Numbered from the stretch's first letter, positions 29,753 to 39,348 are shown. The stretch: DNA of 64,000 bases from Pseudoxanthomonas winnipegensis (GCF_004283755.1 NZ_SHMH01000005.1:359774-423773); one strand, 5' to 3'. The notes: generated by a model not told the origin, from the sequence alone. Numbers and translations: made by a program.

Positions 29753-30651
29753 GCAAGAAGCCGCCGAAGTCGGTGCGGCTCGGGTTCGAGCGCGACTGCA
29801 TGGAGATCGCACTGGACCTGCTCCATGTGGAGATACCGCTGCCGACCGGAATCAAGGAGACCGTCAAGTACAAGCAGGTGTGCACCTCAGTGCAGACCAT
29901 TGGCTTGGTTGAGCCGATCGTCGTTGCCCACAGCCGGCAGAGCGTCGGCTCGTTCATCGTGCTGGATGGCCGCATGCGGCTGGAGGCATTGCGAGACCGG
30001 GGTGCGCAGAAGGCGCTGTGCCTGATTTCGACGGACGACGAGGGCTATACCTACAACAAGCGCGTCAACCGTCTCTCGGTGGTGCAGGAGCACCGGATGA
30101 TCGTCCGGGCCGCCGAGCGGGGCGTGTCGGTGCAGCAGTTGGCCGACGTTCTGGATGTGACGCCTGGTGCCATCCGCCAGCAGTTCAAGCTGCTGGACGG
30201 CATCTGCAGCGAAGCTGTGGCGCTGCTGGCGGACAAGCCGGCCACCTATGCCGTGTTCCGCGCGTTGAAGCAGATGAAGCCGTTCCGGCAGATCGACGTG
30301 GCACAGGCCATGATCAATCTTGGCAACTATTCCGCGAAGCTGGCACTGGCGATGCTGCAGGCGACGTCGCCCGACCAGTTGACCGAGGAGGCGTCCGCCA
30401 AAGCGCAGCGGGGAGGGCCGACGGAGGCGCTCCAGCGCCTGGAGCGGGAGTTGGCGGCCGTGCAGGCGGACACCCGGTTGCTGGAAGAGGGCTACGGCCC
30501 GGCCAACCTGCAGCTTGAGATCATCAAGACGTACATCGGAAAGACGCTTCTGGAGAACGCCGCCGTGGTCCGATGGCTGGCAAAGACCCATTCCGAGTAC
30601 CTGCAGCAACTGCAGTTCATCGCGGAAATCAAGCAGTTGCCATCGCAGTAG
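29749..30651 (+). CDS. ParB/RepB-like DNA-binding protein B of the recombinase cassette
   Basis: 300 residues, overlapping the previous gene by 4 bases. The N-terminal ParB-like half has QTIGLVEPIVVAHSRQ and FIVLDGRMRLEALRDRGAQ (DGRMR replaces the usual GERR-type box), with NRLSVVQEHRMIVRAAERGV and the helix-turn-helix VQQLADVLDVTPGAIRQQFK. The C-terminal half is the RepB plasmid-partition domain (KPATYAVFRALKQMKPFRQI, AQAMINLGNYSAKLALAMLQ). It is diverged from protein A, so the two probably act as a pair. No ParA is encoded nearby. Confidence 0.82.
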   Translation: MSKKPPKSVRLGFERDCMEIALDLLHVEIPLPTGIKETVKYKQVCTSVQTIGLVEPIVVAHSRQSVGSFIVLDGRMRLEALRDRGAQKALCLISTDDEGYTYNKRVNRLSVVQEHRMIVRAAERGVSVQQLADVLDVTPGAIRQQFKLLDGICSEAVALLADKPATYAVFRALKQMKPFRQIDVAQAMINLGNYSAKLALAMLQATSPDQLTEEASAKAQRGGPTEALQRLERELAAVQADTRLLEEGYGPANLQLEIIKTYIGKTLLENAAVVRWLAKTHSEYLQQLQFIAEIKQLPSQ

Positions 30652-30805
30652 CCAGGTTCGGGCCTCCCCGGCGATGCCGGGCCGCGCTGTCCGTGCTGTG
30701 CATCGAGCTTCCTGCGTCGTCTCGCCCCTTCGGCTCCCATCACTGATGCCTTCGCGGCGTTGCCGATGCGCGCTGCGCTTGCCCGTGCAATGCGGGCGTG
30801 GTGGT

Positions 30806-30954
30806 GGGCTGGCTTGCTGTTCCCTTCATCCTTGCACACCGTTCTCGCAGTCAAGGTCTGCGCGCACTCCTGCGCTTGCGGCCTGGCGGCCGTCGTTGAA
30901 CCTGTGACAGCTGCGCTGCGGCGTGCCGGTTCCGGTCTCGGGCAATCCCGCCCG
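30806..30954 (+). ncRNA. Candidate radC-motif leader RNA, copy 1 (upstream of radC)
   Basis: Shares with 31603-31753 the blocks GGGCTGGCTTGCTGTT, GTTCTCGC-GTCAAGGTC-GCGCGCA, GGCCTGG-GGCCGTC, GCTGCGCTGCG and GGCAATCCCGCCCG in the same order. GTCAAGGT (30850) can pair with ACCTgTGAC (30900). The known radC RNA motif (Weinberg and co-workers, 2010) lies in 5' leaders of radC and other DNA-related genes of mobile elements, which fits this place exactly. Confidence 0.5.
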
Positions 30955-30970
30955 ATCACCGGAGTTCGTC

Positions 30971-31507
30971 ATGTCGCACGATCTGTTCTCTTCCCTCGAT
31001 TCCTTCGCTGCCGTTCCTTCTGCTGCTGGTTCACTGCTCGTTCGTGATGTTGCGGGTGAGTACTGCTCGGTCGCCCCTGCGGAAGTGCTGCAGGCGGCGT
31101 TGCGGGTGCTGGCGGGCCAGTTGCGCGGGACCGAGTTGCTGTCGTCGCCGCAGGCGGTGCGCGACTTCCTGCGCATCAAGCTGGGCACGCTGGAGCACGA
31201 GGTGTTTGCGGTGATCCACCTGGATGCGCAGCACCGGGTCATCGAGTACGTGGAGATGTTCCGCGGCACGGTGAGCCAGACGTCGGTGTACCCGCGCGAG
31301 ATCGTCAAGGAAGCCCTGGCGCGCAATTCGGCGGCGCTGATCCTGGTGCACAACCATCCACCGGGGGTGGCCGAGCCGTCGCGGGCGGACGAGATGCTGA
31401 CGCAGACGCTCAAGAGCGCGCTGTCGCTGGTGGACGTGCGGGTCATCGATCACCTGATCGTGGCCGGGCCGACGATCCTGTCCTTTGCCGAGCGCGGGCT
31501 GATCTGA
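30971..31507 (+). CDS. radC: RadC-like JAB-domain protein of the ICE cargo
   Basis: 178 residues from ATG 30971. The JAB/MPN metalloprotease-like motif is complete: [20 protein letters not shown] (H-x-H, S, D zinc and catalytic residues). [21 protein letters not shown] and [16 protein letters not shown] are standard. The N-terminal helix-hairpin-helix of chromosomal RadC is missing, giving the short mobile-element type. RadC is not a proven repair protein; in ICEs it accompanies anti-restriction and partition genes. It is followed by a terminator at 31516 and preceded by a structured leader. Confidence 0.93.
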   Translation: MSHDLFSSLDSFAAVPSAAGSLLVRDVAGEYCSVAPAEVLQAALRVLAGQLRGTELLSSPQAVRDFLRIKLGTLEHEVFAVIHLDAQHRVIEYVEMFRGTVSQTSVYPREIVKEALARNSAALILVHNHPPGVAEPSRADEMLTQTLKSALSLVDVRVIDHLIVAGPTILSFAERGLI

Positions 31508-31515
31508 ACCCGCGC

Positions 31516-31545
31516 AACCGGGAACCGCATAGGCTCCCGGTTTTT
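31516..31545 (+). terminator. Rho-independent terminator after radC
   Basis: AACCGGGA (31516) pairs with TCCCGGTT (31535), followed by a T run. It ends the radC transcript, so the next gene needs its own promoter in the 31546-31774 leader. Confidence 0.8.
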
Positions 31546-31602
31546 CCTGTTCCGTGAACAGCGTGCCATGGCATGGCACGAGGCCGTTGCAGGACGGAGG
31601 TG

Positions 31603-31753
31603 GGGCTGGCTTGCTGTTGCACCCAGCGTGCCACGTCGTTCTCGCCGTCAAGGTCGGCGCGCATCGGCGATGCGCTGGCGGCCTGGGCGGCCGTCTTCGA
31701 ACCTTGACCGCTGCGCTGCGCCGTGACCCAGAGGCTGCGGGCAATCCCGCCCG
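31603..31753 (+). ncRNA. Candidate radC-motif leader RNA, copy 2 (upstream of DUF2958 gene)
   Basis: Paralogue of 30806-30954 with the same ordered blocks. GTCAAGGT (31647) and ACCTTGAC (31701) form an 8-bp stem enclosing a GC-rich region. The coding sequences behind the two leaders are unrelated, so the similarity is confined to the leaders and suggests a shared RNA-level function. Confidence 0.5.
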
Positions 31754-31774
31754 GCATTTCTTCTGGAGTTCACC

Positions 31775-32122
31775 ATGAACGTACTCATCACCGACGCGCA
31801 ACGCGTGCTGCTGCTGGCCAACGGCCGCGAATCGCTGCAGGACGCCGACTTCGATCCGGCGCCCGTGGTCAAGCTGTTCACGCCCGATGCGGGCGCGACC
31901 TGGCTGCTGACCGAGATCGATCCCGACGACCATGACCATGCCTTCGGTCTTTGCGACCTGGGTCTGGGTGCCCCGGAGCTGGGCTGGGTCAGTCTGCAGG
32001 AACTGGCAACCGTGCGGGGGCGGCTGGGCTTGCCGGTCGAGCGTGATCTGCACTTTCGCGCGGAGAAGCGCTTGAGCGCCTACGCGCGTGATGCGCGGCT
32101 GGCCGGGCGGCTCATCGTCTGA
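31775..32122 (+). CDS. DUF2958 family protein
   Basis: 115 residues. The pattern LLLANGRES, PVVKLFTPDAGATWLLTEID, DHAFGLCDLGLGAPELGWVS and LPVERDLHFRAEKRLSAYAR is that of DUF2958, a small soluble protein nearly always in ICE or plasmid cargo beside radC, DUF932 and parB. The function is unknown; an anti-restriction or transfer-related role has been supposed. It is transcribed alone behind its own leader. Confidence 0.9.
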   Translation: MNVLITDAQRVLLLANGRESLQDADFDPAPVVKLFTPDAGATWLLTEIDPDDHDHAFGLCDLGLGAPELGWVSLQELATVRGRLGLPVERDLHFRAEKRLSAYARDARLAGRLIV

Positions 32123-32155
32123 CCCACCATCAGGGCGTCATCGACGCCCTGACTT

Positions 32156-32827
32156 TCAGGGCTTGAGCAGATCGGGCAGGCAGTCGGCAAATGCCGGCTG
32201 GATCTTACTCATCGGCTTGGTGATGGCTTCATCGCCGGTGAGGATGGCCATCGTCATGGCGGTCATGGTGCTCAGCCCGTTCGAGTTGCGCAGCACCTGC
32301 AGGGCCAGGTGCACCGGGAAGCCATCGGCGTTGCGCCGCAGGGGATGGATGCCGCCGTGCACGAACGAGTTCATGGCGTTCCAGGAGATGTCCTTGAAAT
32401 GGACCAGCATCTGGTGGGCTGCTGCCGGCGCATCCTGTCCGACGCGCTTGCCGATCTGATCGATCATCTCCTTCGCGCTGGGCAGGTTCTTGGCGGCCTG
32501 TTCGGCCTCCAGCGTGAGCGGGGCCGAAAGCTTCTCGATCGCTGTGTCGGGGGCCGCATAGATGAGCCACATCGCGCGGGTCAGCGCTTCGAACTGCAGC
32601 CGCATCAGGCTGACGGCCGAGGTCGGCATGCGTAGCGCCATCAAGGCATGCAAGGCCGTGGCGTGTTCCATGGCGACCAGGCACATGCCCAGAGCTGCTT
32701 CGCCGCGTGGAGAGCCGTCAAATTCGGCGTCGTCCAGCAGTTCGTTGAATCGTTCGTGCAGGGCCTCCGAGCGCCGGAGCATGTGTTCCAGGGGGTCGTC
32801 GGAACCGGCGTGTTCTGTCTCGGGCAT
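32156..32827 (-). CDS. Helical DUF6988-like hypothetical protein
   Basis: 223 residues from ATG 32827. Largely helical with the pattern MLRRSEALHERFNELLDDAE, MEHATALHALMALRMPTSAV, LMRLQFEALTRAMWLIYAAP and NAMNSFVHGGIHPLRR. I associate this with the DUF6988 family, whose fold resembles HEPN-type helical bundles; SFVHGGIHPL may be the conserved functional element. It is opposite in direction to its neighbours and has no partner gene. Role unknown; family name given from memory. Confidence 0.5.
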   Translation of the reverse strand: MPETEHAGSDDPLEHMLRRSEALHERFNELLDDAEFDGSPRGEAALGMCLVAMEHATALHALMALRMPTSAVSLMRLQFEALTRAMWLIYAAPDTAIEKLSAPLTLEAEQAAKNLPSAKEMIDQIGKRVGQDAPAAAHQMLVHFKDISWNAMNSFVHGGIHPLRRNADGFPVHLALQVLRNSNGLSTMTAMTMAILTGDEAITKPMSKIQPAFADCLPDLLKP

Positions 32828-33361
32828 GGCGTCATCGTAAAGGCCACTTTGCGTTCGGGCGTCCCCAGCCACCTGGGAGATGGCCGGTCGCGCTGTCGTG
32901 CTTCGCATCGAGTCGCCTGCGGCGTCTCGCCCCTTCGGGCTCCCATCGTTCCCTCGCTCCGCTCGGCTGACGCCTCCGGCCCGGCTTCCAGCTTCGGGCC
33001 TGCGCGCTTCGCTTGCCGTGCGGTCGGCGTGCTGCAGGGCCGTTGCCTTGTCCAGCCGTCTTTCCTGACTCCATCACCTTGTCCGCGAATGTGGCCCGCG
33101 GCCGTGTGCCGTCAAGGCGCGCAGGGCCGTGTCCTCGCTGCGCTGCGGGCCGCACCAACCCCGCGCTTGTTTCCTTGACGGCCCCCGTCCACGGGCTCCC
33201 GTTCGTCGCGGGCGATGAACTCAGGAAAGACGGTGGCAACAGGGCCAACCGGGTTCCTCGTGCCGACCGCACCAAACAGCCGAGAGGCTGGGCTCCGAAT
33301 CTAGGAATTCGGTGTGCGGTGTGAACAGCAAACCTATTTTTTTTTTATCAGGAGAAATGCC
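32828..33361 (+). ncRNA. Long structured leader before the DUF932 gene
   Basis: 534 bases without a gene. It has several strong stems, the best being GCCGTCAAGG (33108) with CCTTGACGGC (33173), ten perfect pairs. This is the same GTCAAGG/CCTTGAC pairing as in the two radC-type leaders, with GCTGCGCTGCG inside. A T-rich tract at 33340-33350 precedes the ribosome binding site. It probably represents a third, more diverged leader of the same kind. Confidence 0.4.
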
Positions 33362-34186
33362 ATGCAACTCGCTTCCCGCTTCGCTTCCAGTTCCCCGGTG
33401 CTGCGTTCGGAACGTCCCTTGTCCGATGACCAAATCCGGGCCGTGGCCCCGTCCATCTTTGCAGAGGCTCCACACGAAAGCCGGTCAGAGCGGTACAGCT
33501 ACATCCCCACCGCCACCGTGCTGCAAAAACTGCGCGGGGAAGGCTTCGAGCCTTTCATGGTGACGCAGACCCGCGTACGCCACGACGACCGCCGCGACTA
33601 CACCAAGCACATGATCCGGCTGCGCCACGCCAGCCAGATCAACGGCCGCGAGGCCAACGAAATCATCCTGCTGAACTCCCATGACGGCACCAGCAGCTAC
33701 CAGATGCTGGCCGGGATGTTCCGCTTCGTTTGCAGCAATGGCCTTGTCTGCGGCGACACCGTGACCGACGTGCGCGTGCCGCACAAGGGCGACGTAGCCG
33801 GGCACGTCATCGAAGGCGCTTACGAAGTCCTGCACGGCTTCGACCGAGCGCAGGAATCGCGCGATGCCATGCGCGCGATCACGCTGGACGTCGGGGAATC
33901 GGAAGTGTTCGCCCGCGCTGCGCTGGTGTTGAAGTACGACGAGGACAAGCCCGCGCCCATCACGGAATCGCAAATCCTGATGCCGCGCCGCCATGACGAC
34001 GACCGCCGCGACCTGTGGAGCGTGTTCAACCGCACGCAGGAGAACTTGACCAAAGGCGGCCTGTCCGCCCGCGCCGCGAATGGCCGCCGCCAGACCACCC
34101 GGCCCGTGCAGGGCATCGACCAAAGCGTTCGCCTGAACCGCGCCCTGTGGCTGCTGGCCGATGGCCTGCGCCAGTTGAAAGCCTGA
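33362..34186 (+). CDS. DUF932 family protein
   Basis: 274 residues from ATG 33362, which has a good AGGAG site. HMIRLRHASQINGREANEII, LLNSHDGTSSYQMLAGMFRF and VCSNGLVCGD are the DUF932 hallmark, a family encoded on phages and ICEs and thought to act in early establishment or recombination. The C-terminal helices NRALWLLADGLRQL are conserved. It is followed 80 bases later by parB, as in many ICEs. Confidence 0.92.
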   Translation: MQLASRFASSSPVLRSERPLSDDQIRAVAPSIFAEAPHESRSERYSYIPTATVLQKLRGEGFEPFMVTQTRVRHDDRRDYTKHMIRLRHASQINGREANEIILLNSHDGTSSYQMLAGMFRFVCSNGLVCGDTVTDVRVPHKGDVAGHVIEGAYEVLHGFDRAQESRDAMRAITLDVGESEVFARAALVLKYDEDKPAPITESQILMPRRHDDDRRDLWSVFNRTQENLTKGGLSARAANGRRQTTRPVQGIDQSVRLNRALWLLADGLRQLKA

Positions 34187-34266
34187 ATCCCCACGCGGCA
34201 GGGGCAGGCAGCAGCCCTTGCCGCTTCTCTCGCTGCTGCATCCCTGAACCGATAGGAGTTATCACC

Positions 34267-35020
34267 ATGAACGCCGTACTCAAAACCGAAGCCGTCGCCA
34301 TCGAAGCCGCCGGCCCGCTAGAAATGGCCGACCCGTCCAAGAACCTGATTCTGGTTCCGCTCTCGCAGTTGCTGCCGCGCCGCTCCAAGCGCAACGCCCG
34401 CAAGATGCCGCGCCTGTCCATCCCTGAACTGGCCGCGAGCATTGCCCGCATCGGCCTGCTGCAAAACCTTATCGTCATCCTTTCCGCCGATGGCCAGACT
34501 TACGCGGTAGTGGCCGGTGATCGCCGCCTGACCGCCTTGAAGCTGCTGGCGAAGAAGAAGCGCATCCCCGCCGACTACGAAGTGCCGTGCCTGCTGGTGC
34601 CCGATGCTTCGGCCCGCACTGTCAGCCTCGCGGAAAACCTGATGCGCGAGCAGATGCACCCCGCCGACCAGTTCGAGGCGTTCGCCGCGCTGGTCAAGGA
34701 CGGCCGGCCCATCGAGGACATTGCCGCCGACTTCGGCGTGTCCCCGCTGGTGGTGCAGCGCCGCTTGAAGCTCGCCCACATCGCGCCGCGCCTGATGGCC
34801 GACTACCGCGCCGGAACCGTCACGCTGGAACAGTTGATGGCCTTGACTATCACCGACGACCACGCCGCGCAGGAAGCCGCATTCTATGGTGCGCCGGAAT
34901 GGCAGCGCAGCCCGTCCAAGCTGCGCGAGCGCCTGACCGAGCGCGAAATCGACGCCACGCACGCGCTGGTGCGCTTCGTCGGGCTGGACACCTACCGGCA
35001 GGCAGGCGGCGGCACCCGAG
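34267..35020 (+). pseudogene. ICE-type ParB/RepB/Spo0J protein, 3' end lost
   Basis: Starts ATG 34267. The ParB N-terminal domain is intact ([52 protein letters not shown] with GDRR for the CTPase box, [20 protein letters not shown], helix-turn-helix [20 protein letters not shown]). ICE ParB proteins run to 550-700 residues, but here homology stops near residue 250 ([16 protein letters not shown]). The frame then runs to 35235 through sequence that is the antisense of dabA. The gene is therefore cut by a rearrangement; whatever lay downstream in the ICE is missing. Confidence 0.85.
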
Positions 35021-36576
35021 TAGCCGCCGCACGCGCCGCAGTGCAGGGCGCTGGCATGTGGATTGTTGACCACGTTGGCGCCATGGCCGGCGAGGATGAC
35101 GAGCCTGGCGAAGCCGGTGGTGAGCGACATGGCCTTGAGCACGCGGGTGGCCATGGTCAGTCGCGTCTCGAGGTCGAGACTGCTGGCCGGATGCGGTGGG
35201 GGATCGTTCGACGCGCGATGCCGCGTCAGCGCTAGCCCGTCGCGCAGCAGCTTGGCGACGTAGACCGGGCCCGTGGCCTCGACGAAGGCGAAGGAGGAAA
35301 TCACGGCCAGCTTGAAGCGGCCCCAGGCGCGCTTGGTCCGCGCCTTGATGCGAGCGCGCAGGTCCGCAGCGGTCAGCGCAGGTGTGGCCTCCCCGGAGCG
35401 GGTGAAGACAGCCGGCGCCAGCAGCACGGGCAGCCGCGCCTCGACCACGTCCGAGGCGAAACGCCGATGGCCGATCCCCAGCCCGAAGAAGCCGGCGAAC
35501 CCGAGCGTCTGGATGCCGGGATCCAGGCTTTCCAGCGCACGGCGGAACACCTCCGAGCGCACGTCGATGCAGAAGGCCATCTGCAGCTGCGCACGGCCAG
35601 CGGGCGGACGCGCCGGGGATGCGTCTGCAAGCAGGGCGCCGAGCCGCCGCTGCGCCGCGCACTCGGCCGCCTCCTGCAGAAGACTGTCGACGAGGTCCCC
35701 CGACGTCGCGGACACCGGCGCGGCGTAAGCGCAGAGGGCCATCTGCCATCGGGACGCCAGCTGTGCGCCGAACTTGCGCAGCAATGCCACCTCCCAGGCC
35801 ATGCGGATGGCGAGCAGGTCGATGACGGACGCATCGTGGCCTCCGTTCAACTCCGCTTGCCACAGTCGATACCGGGCCAGCTGAGCCCAGCCGCCGAGCG
35901 TGCTCAGCAGCCGGTGGAAGTAGCTCTCCAGCGCGTCCTGGGAGAGCCCGAGGCTGACAGCGCCTTCGACGATCGCGTCCTCGGCGCTGACGGGCATCTG
36001 CGCCATGTGCCGCGCGAATCCCGTCAGGCCGGCGACCTCCGGGCTCAGGTCGTGGGTCGCGATGACGCGCCACGCGGCATAGGCGCCGCCGGATGGCCCA
36101 GCGCTCCACAGCGCCTGGCCCTGATCGAAGTAGCTCGATGCCCAGTGCCCGATGCGCTCGTTGACGATGCCCGGCCAGTCGATGGTCGCGACCTGGCGTG
36201 CCAGATCGGCCACGGTCGGGATCGCCTGCGGTGCGCCGCGCGCGCCTTGCATCGCGTGCTTGAGAGTGGACAGGCTGGGTGGGCACGGCGCAGCCGGAGC
36301 GCGTTGCAAGGCCGCCTGCAGGTCCGCCTCGGCGATCTCGCCGGCGTGCCAGCGCTGCGCATACCAGGCCCGCGGCATGGTCAATGCGATGCCGGCCGTG
36401 CGCCGCAGGCGTGCCGCCGCGGTCGCCAGCGGCTCACCCGTCTGGCCGAGGAAGGGATTGACCGCAACGCTCGAGGCCAGCGGCCAGAGCGGGGGGATCG
36501 CGCGCGCCGCGCGATGCGCTGCCTCGATGATCCCGTCGTGGGACAGGCGCGGCGATTCGGTCGAGGTCATCGGCAT
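35005..36576 (-). pseudogene. dabA: DabA-type inorganic carbon transporter subunit (DUF2309), 3' truncated
   Basis: Starts ATG 36576 (or 36570) just downstream of dabB. DabA pairs with a membrane DabB subunit to take up inorganic carbon as an energy-coupled, carbonic-anhydrase-like unit. The zinc-site residues are still present: [18 protein letters not shown] (Cys, Asp) and the later [17 protein letters not shown] with CGACGG (His, Cys). About 520 residues remain of a usual 750-800. At about 35005-35025 the sequence switches to the antisense of parB, giving a false C-terminal tail. It is probably non-functional, although the catalytic core residues are retained. Confidence 0.85.
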
Positions 36577-36601
36577 GAGCAGTGTCCTGTCGCTTGTGGG
36601 G

Positions 36602-38173
36602 TCACGAGGCCTTGGAGACCGACCAGCCGCCGAGCAGGCGGTCGAGCGCGGCGTTGACGTACAGGCCATTGGAGAGGTGGACGCGCAGTCCGGCGGTCGC
36701 CGGATGCGAGGCCCACAGCGGGAACAGCGCCTGCGCCACGGCGACCAACCCGAAGCTCAGCACCGCCAGCGCCAGGAGCGTCCACTCCAGTCGACCCGGC
36801 GCCGGCGTGGCGGGCAGAACGCCCGCGGTCAGCCACTCGGCGACACTCTGCAGCGCGAAGTAGCCGACCGCCGCGGCGCAGGCGTAGAGCGCCGTCCTGC
36901 GCGTCAGCGCGCGCGGCGCCGCGTCGGCCAGGCCCTGGGCCAGCAGATAGGCCACCCCGAAGATCAGGATCGCGCCCAGCGCCAGCGCCTGGGGCGACTT
37001 GTGCCCGAAGCCGAACGTGAGCCCGAAGACCGCGCCGATCCCGACATAGATCGCCAGCGCGATCAGGAAGGCCCGACCGACCGCCGACACGCTGGGGACC
37101 GCGACCGGCCCAGGCCGGCGCGTGGCCGCCACCTGCTCGACCGCGTCGCCGGAGGCGAGAAAGGCATGGGCCTTGTAGAGCGAGTGCGCCACGATATGCA
37201 GCAGCGCCAGCGGAAACAGCGCAAGGCCGCACTGCAGGATCATGAAGCCCATCTGCGCGACCGTGGACCAGGCCAGCGAGGTCTTGACCGCGGGCTGGGT
37301 CAGCATCACCAGCGCGCCGAACAGCGCGGTGAAGCCGCCCAGCATGGCCAGCACGGCGAGCACGCCGGGGCTGAGCAGCATCAGGTCTGCGAACCGGATC
37401 AGCAGGAAGCCGCCGCCGTTGACCACACCGGCGTGCAGCAGCGCCGACACCGGCGTGGGCGCCTCCATCATCTCGGTCAGCCAGCCATGGGTCGGGAACT
37501 GGGCGGACTTCAGCACCGCGGCCAGCGCGAGCAGGGCGGCCGCCACGACCAGGATCCAGGCGTGCGCTCCCGCGCGGGCCATCGCATTGATCGTGGCGAT
37601 GTCGGTGGTGCCCTGGCGCATCCAGATGAGGGCGGCCGCGCCGATCAGCGCGACGGCGCCGAGCGTGGAGAACAGCCGCTTCTTGCGTGCCGCACGCCGC
37701 GCGGCCACGCGCTCGGGATAGAACAGCAGCAGGCGACGCAGGGCGAGGCTGGTCGCGATCCAGGCGACCACCAGCTGGACCAGATTGCCGGCCTGGACGA
37801 GCAGCAGGACCGCCGCGAGCGCGGCGCAGAGCCAGCCGATGAAGTAGCCCTGACGCGCCTCGCCGTCCAGATAAGTGCGGGCATAGCGCACCACGATCCA
37901 GCCGACGAAGGCCACCAGCAGGAGCATCGTCGCGCTGACCGCATCCAGCCGCACGGACAGGCCGATGCCGCCCCAGCCCAGCAAGGCGCTGGTGCCAGCG
38001 CCTTGCACGATCAGCAGCGCAAGCGAGGCCAGCGCGATGAGCAGGGCGCCAAGCGCCGCGCCTTCGGCGACCAGGGGCAGCAGGGGCGGGCGTCGACCGC
38101 TGCGGAGGCCGCCAAGACCGGCGGCAAGAAGTAGGAGGAGCGGGGCAGAGAGCGGCAGCAGATAGAGCGACAA
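36602..38173 (-). CDS. dabB: DabB-type proton-conducting membrane subunit (NuoL/MrpA-like)
   Basis: 523 residues with about 14 hydrophobic helices. The proton-pumping core of the NuoL/MrpA family is present: [20 protein letters not shown] (Lys, His, Glu), [40 protein letters not shown] and [20 protein letters not shown]. Next to dabA it forms the DAB inorganic carbon uptake system; elsewhere such proteins belong to Complex I or Na/H antiporters, but those neighbours are missing. Gap to dabA is 25 bases. Intact, though its partner is truncated. Confidence 0.85.
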   Translation of the reverse strand: MSLYLLPLSAPLLLLLAAGLGGLRSGRRPPLLPLVAEGAALGALLIALASLALLIVQGAGTSALLGWGGIGLSVRLDAVSATMLLLVAFVGWIVVRYARTYLDGEARQGYFIGWLCAALAAVLLLVQAGNLVQLVVAWIATSLALRRLLLFYPERVAARRAARKKRLFSTLGAVALIGAAALIWMRQGTTDIATINAMARAGAHAWILVVAAALLALAAVLKSAQFPTHGWLTEMMEAPTPVSALLHAGVVNGGGFLLIRFADLMLLSPGVLAVLAMLGGFTALFGALVMLTQPAVKTSLAWSTVAQMGFMILQCGLALFPLALLHIVAHSLYKAHAFLASGDAVEQVAATRRPGPVAVPSVSAVGRAFLIALAIYVGIGAVFGLTFGFGHKSPQALALGAILIFGVAYLLAQGLADAAPRALTRRTALYACAAAVGYFALQSVAEWLTAGVLPATPAPGRLEWTLLALAVLSFGLVAVAQALFPLWASHPATAGLRVHLSNGLYVNAALDRLLGGWSVSKAS

Positions 38174-38259
38174 GGCGGTCCCCTGGATCGAGCGCGGTGG
38201 CAGGCGGGCGCCACGATAGGGATCGACGGGGACGAAAAAAATTCATTGTGTTCGCCACT

Positions 38260-38280
38260 TCGTTCGCTAATATCGAACGA
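38260..38280. promoter_or_regulatory. LysR-type dyad overlapping the regulator start
   Basis: TCGTTCG-N7-CGAACGA, just before the LysR ATG (38282) and in the divergent region with dabB. ATATCG-AA-CGATAT (38270-38283) overlaps it. LysR regulators bind such T-N11-A dyads; autoregulation with control of dabB-dabA is the natural reading. Confidence 0.45.
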
Positions 38281-38281
38281 T

Positions 38282-39172
38282 ATGGCCGCGTTGAACTACA
38301 ACCACCTGCGCTACTTCTGGGCGGTCGCGCACGACGGCAACCTCACCCGTACCGCGGAGCGGCTGCACCTGACCCAGTCGGCCCTGTCGGTGCAGATCCG
38401 CAAGCTCGAGGAGCGTCTGGGGCATGCGCTGTTCGAGCGGCGAGGGCGGCAGCTGCATCTAACCGAGGCCGGGCAGATCGTGCTCGACCACGCCGACGCG
38501 ATCTTCGCCACCGGCGACGAGCTGCTGGGCACGCTGCGGCAGACCGGTGCGGCACGGCAGGCGCTGCGCGTGGGTTCGCTTGCCACGCTGTCGCGCAATT
38601 TCCAGATGGAGTTCCTGCGCCCGGTGCTTGGCCGCACGGACATCGATCTGATCCTGCGCTCTGGCAGTGCGGGCGAACTGCTGCGGGCGCTGGAGGCGCT
38701 CAACCTGGACGTCGTGCTGCTCAATCAGGCGCCGCCCGGCGACGCGCTGACGCCCTTCGTGACCCACCGGCTGGCACAGCGCCCGGTCAGCCTGGTGGGC
38801 ACGCCGGACCGACTTGGCCATGCCGCGAGCCTCGCCGAGCGCCTGCGAGACCACCCCATCATCCTGCCGACCGTGGACAGCAGCGTGCGCACCGGCTTCG
38901 ACGCCCTGGCCGATCGCCTGGGCGTACGGCCGCAGATCGTGGCGGAAGTGGAGGACATGGCGATGATGCGTCTGCTCGCGCGCGAGGACATCGGCCTGGC
39001 GGTCCTGCCGCCCATCGTCGTCAAGGACGAGATCGCCGCCGGCGTGCTGGTCGAAGGCGATCAGCTGCCCGACATCGTGGAGACCTTCCTCGCCGTCACC
39101 ATGTCGAGACGCTTCCCCAATCCGCTGGTGCGGCTGCTGCTGCTGCCTGCGGACGCGTCGGCGGAGCGCTAG
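38282..39172 (+). CDS. LysR-family regulator, NhaR/CbbR-like, divergent from dabBA
   Basis: 296 residues. The N-terminal LysR helix-turn-helix is AALNYNHLRYFWAVAHDGNL with TRTAERLHLTQSALSVQIRK; the effector domain follows (LRVGSLATLSRNFQMEFLRP, MMRLLAREDIGLAVLPPIVV). The sequence resembles NhaR-type regulators. Placed divergently from dabB with a shared dyad, it is likely the regulator of that carbon uptake operon. The effector is unknown. Confidence 0.85.
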   Translation: MAALNYNHLRYFWAVAHDGNLTRTAERLHLTQSALSVQIRKLEERLGHALFERRGRQLHLTEAGQIVLDHADAIFATGDELLGTLRQTGAARQALRVGSLATLSRNFQMEFLRPVLGRTDIDLILRSGSAGELLRALEALNLDVVLLNQAPPGDALTPFVTHRLAQRPVSLVGTPDRLGHAASLAERLRDHPIILPTVDSSVRTGFDALADRLGVRPQIVAEVEDMAMMRLLAREDIGLAVLPPIVVKDEIAAGVLVEGDQLPDIVETFLAVTMSRRFPNPLVRLLLLPADASAER

Positions 39173-39348
39173 CGAAAATCTTTCAGGGCCGACTGCTGGC
39201 GGTCCTGGCGAGTCGCCCGTTCCGCCAGCCTTGCGTCAACGCCTGATCCCGTTCGTCAATGCGCTGGATCGGACGCTAGCCGTTCGCTGGTTGGAGCACG
39301 TAAGGCCTACGCGCCGCGGGATGGTTGCGGCGCGCGCTGGTGGAGCCT

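Noticed and set aside
36152..38134. 660-codon frame antisense to dabB
   Set aside because: His/Gln/Arg-rich composition is typical of an antisense frame; dabB has clear motifs and membrane segments in the same interval.
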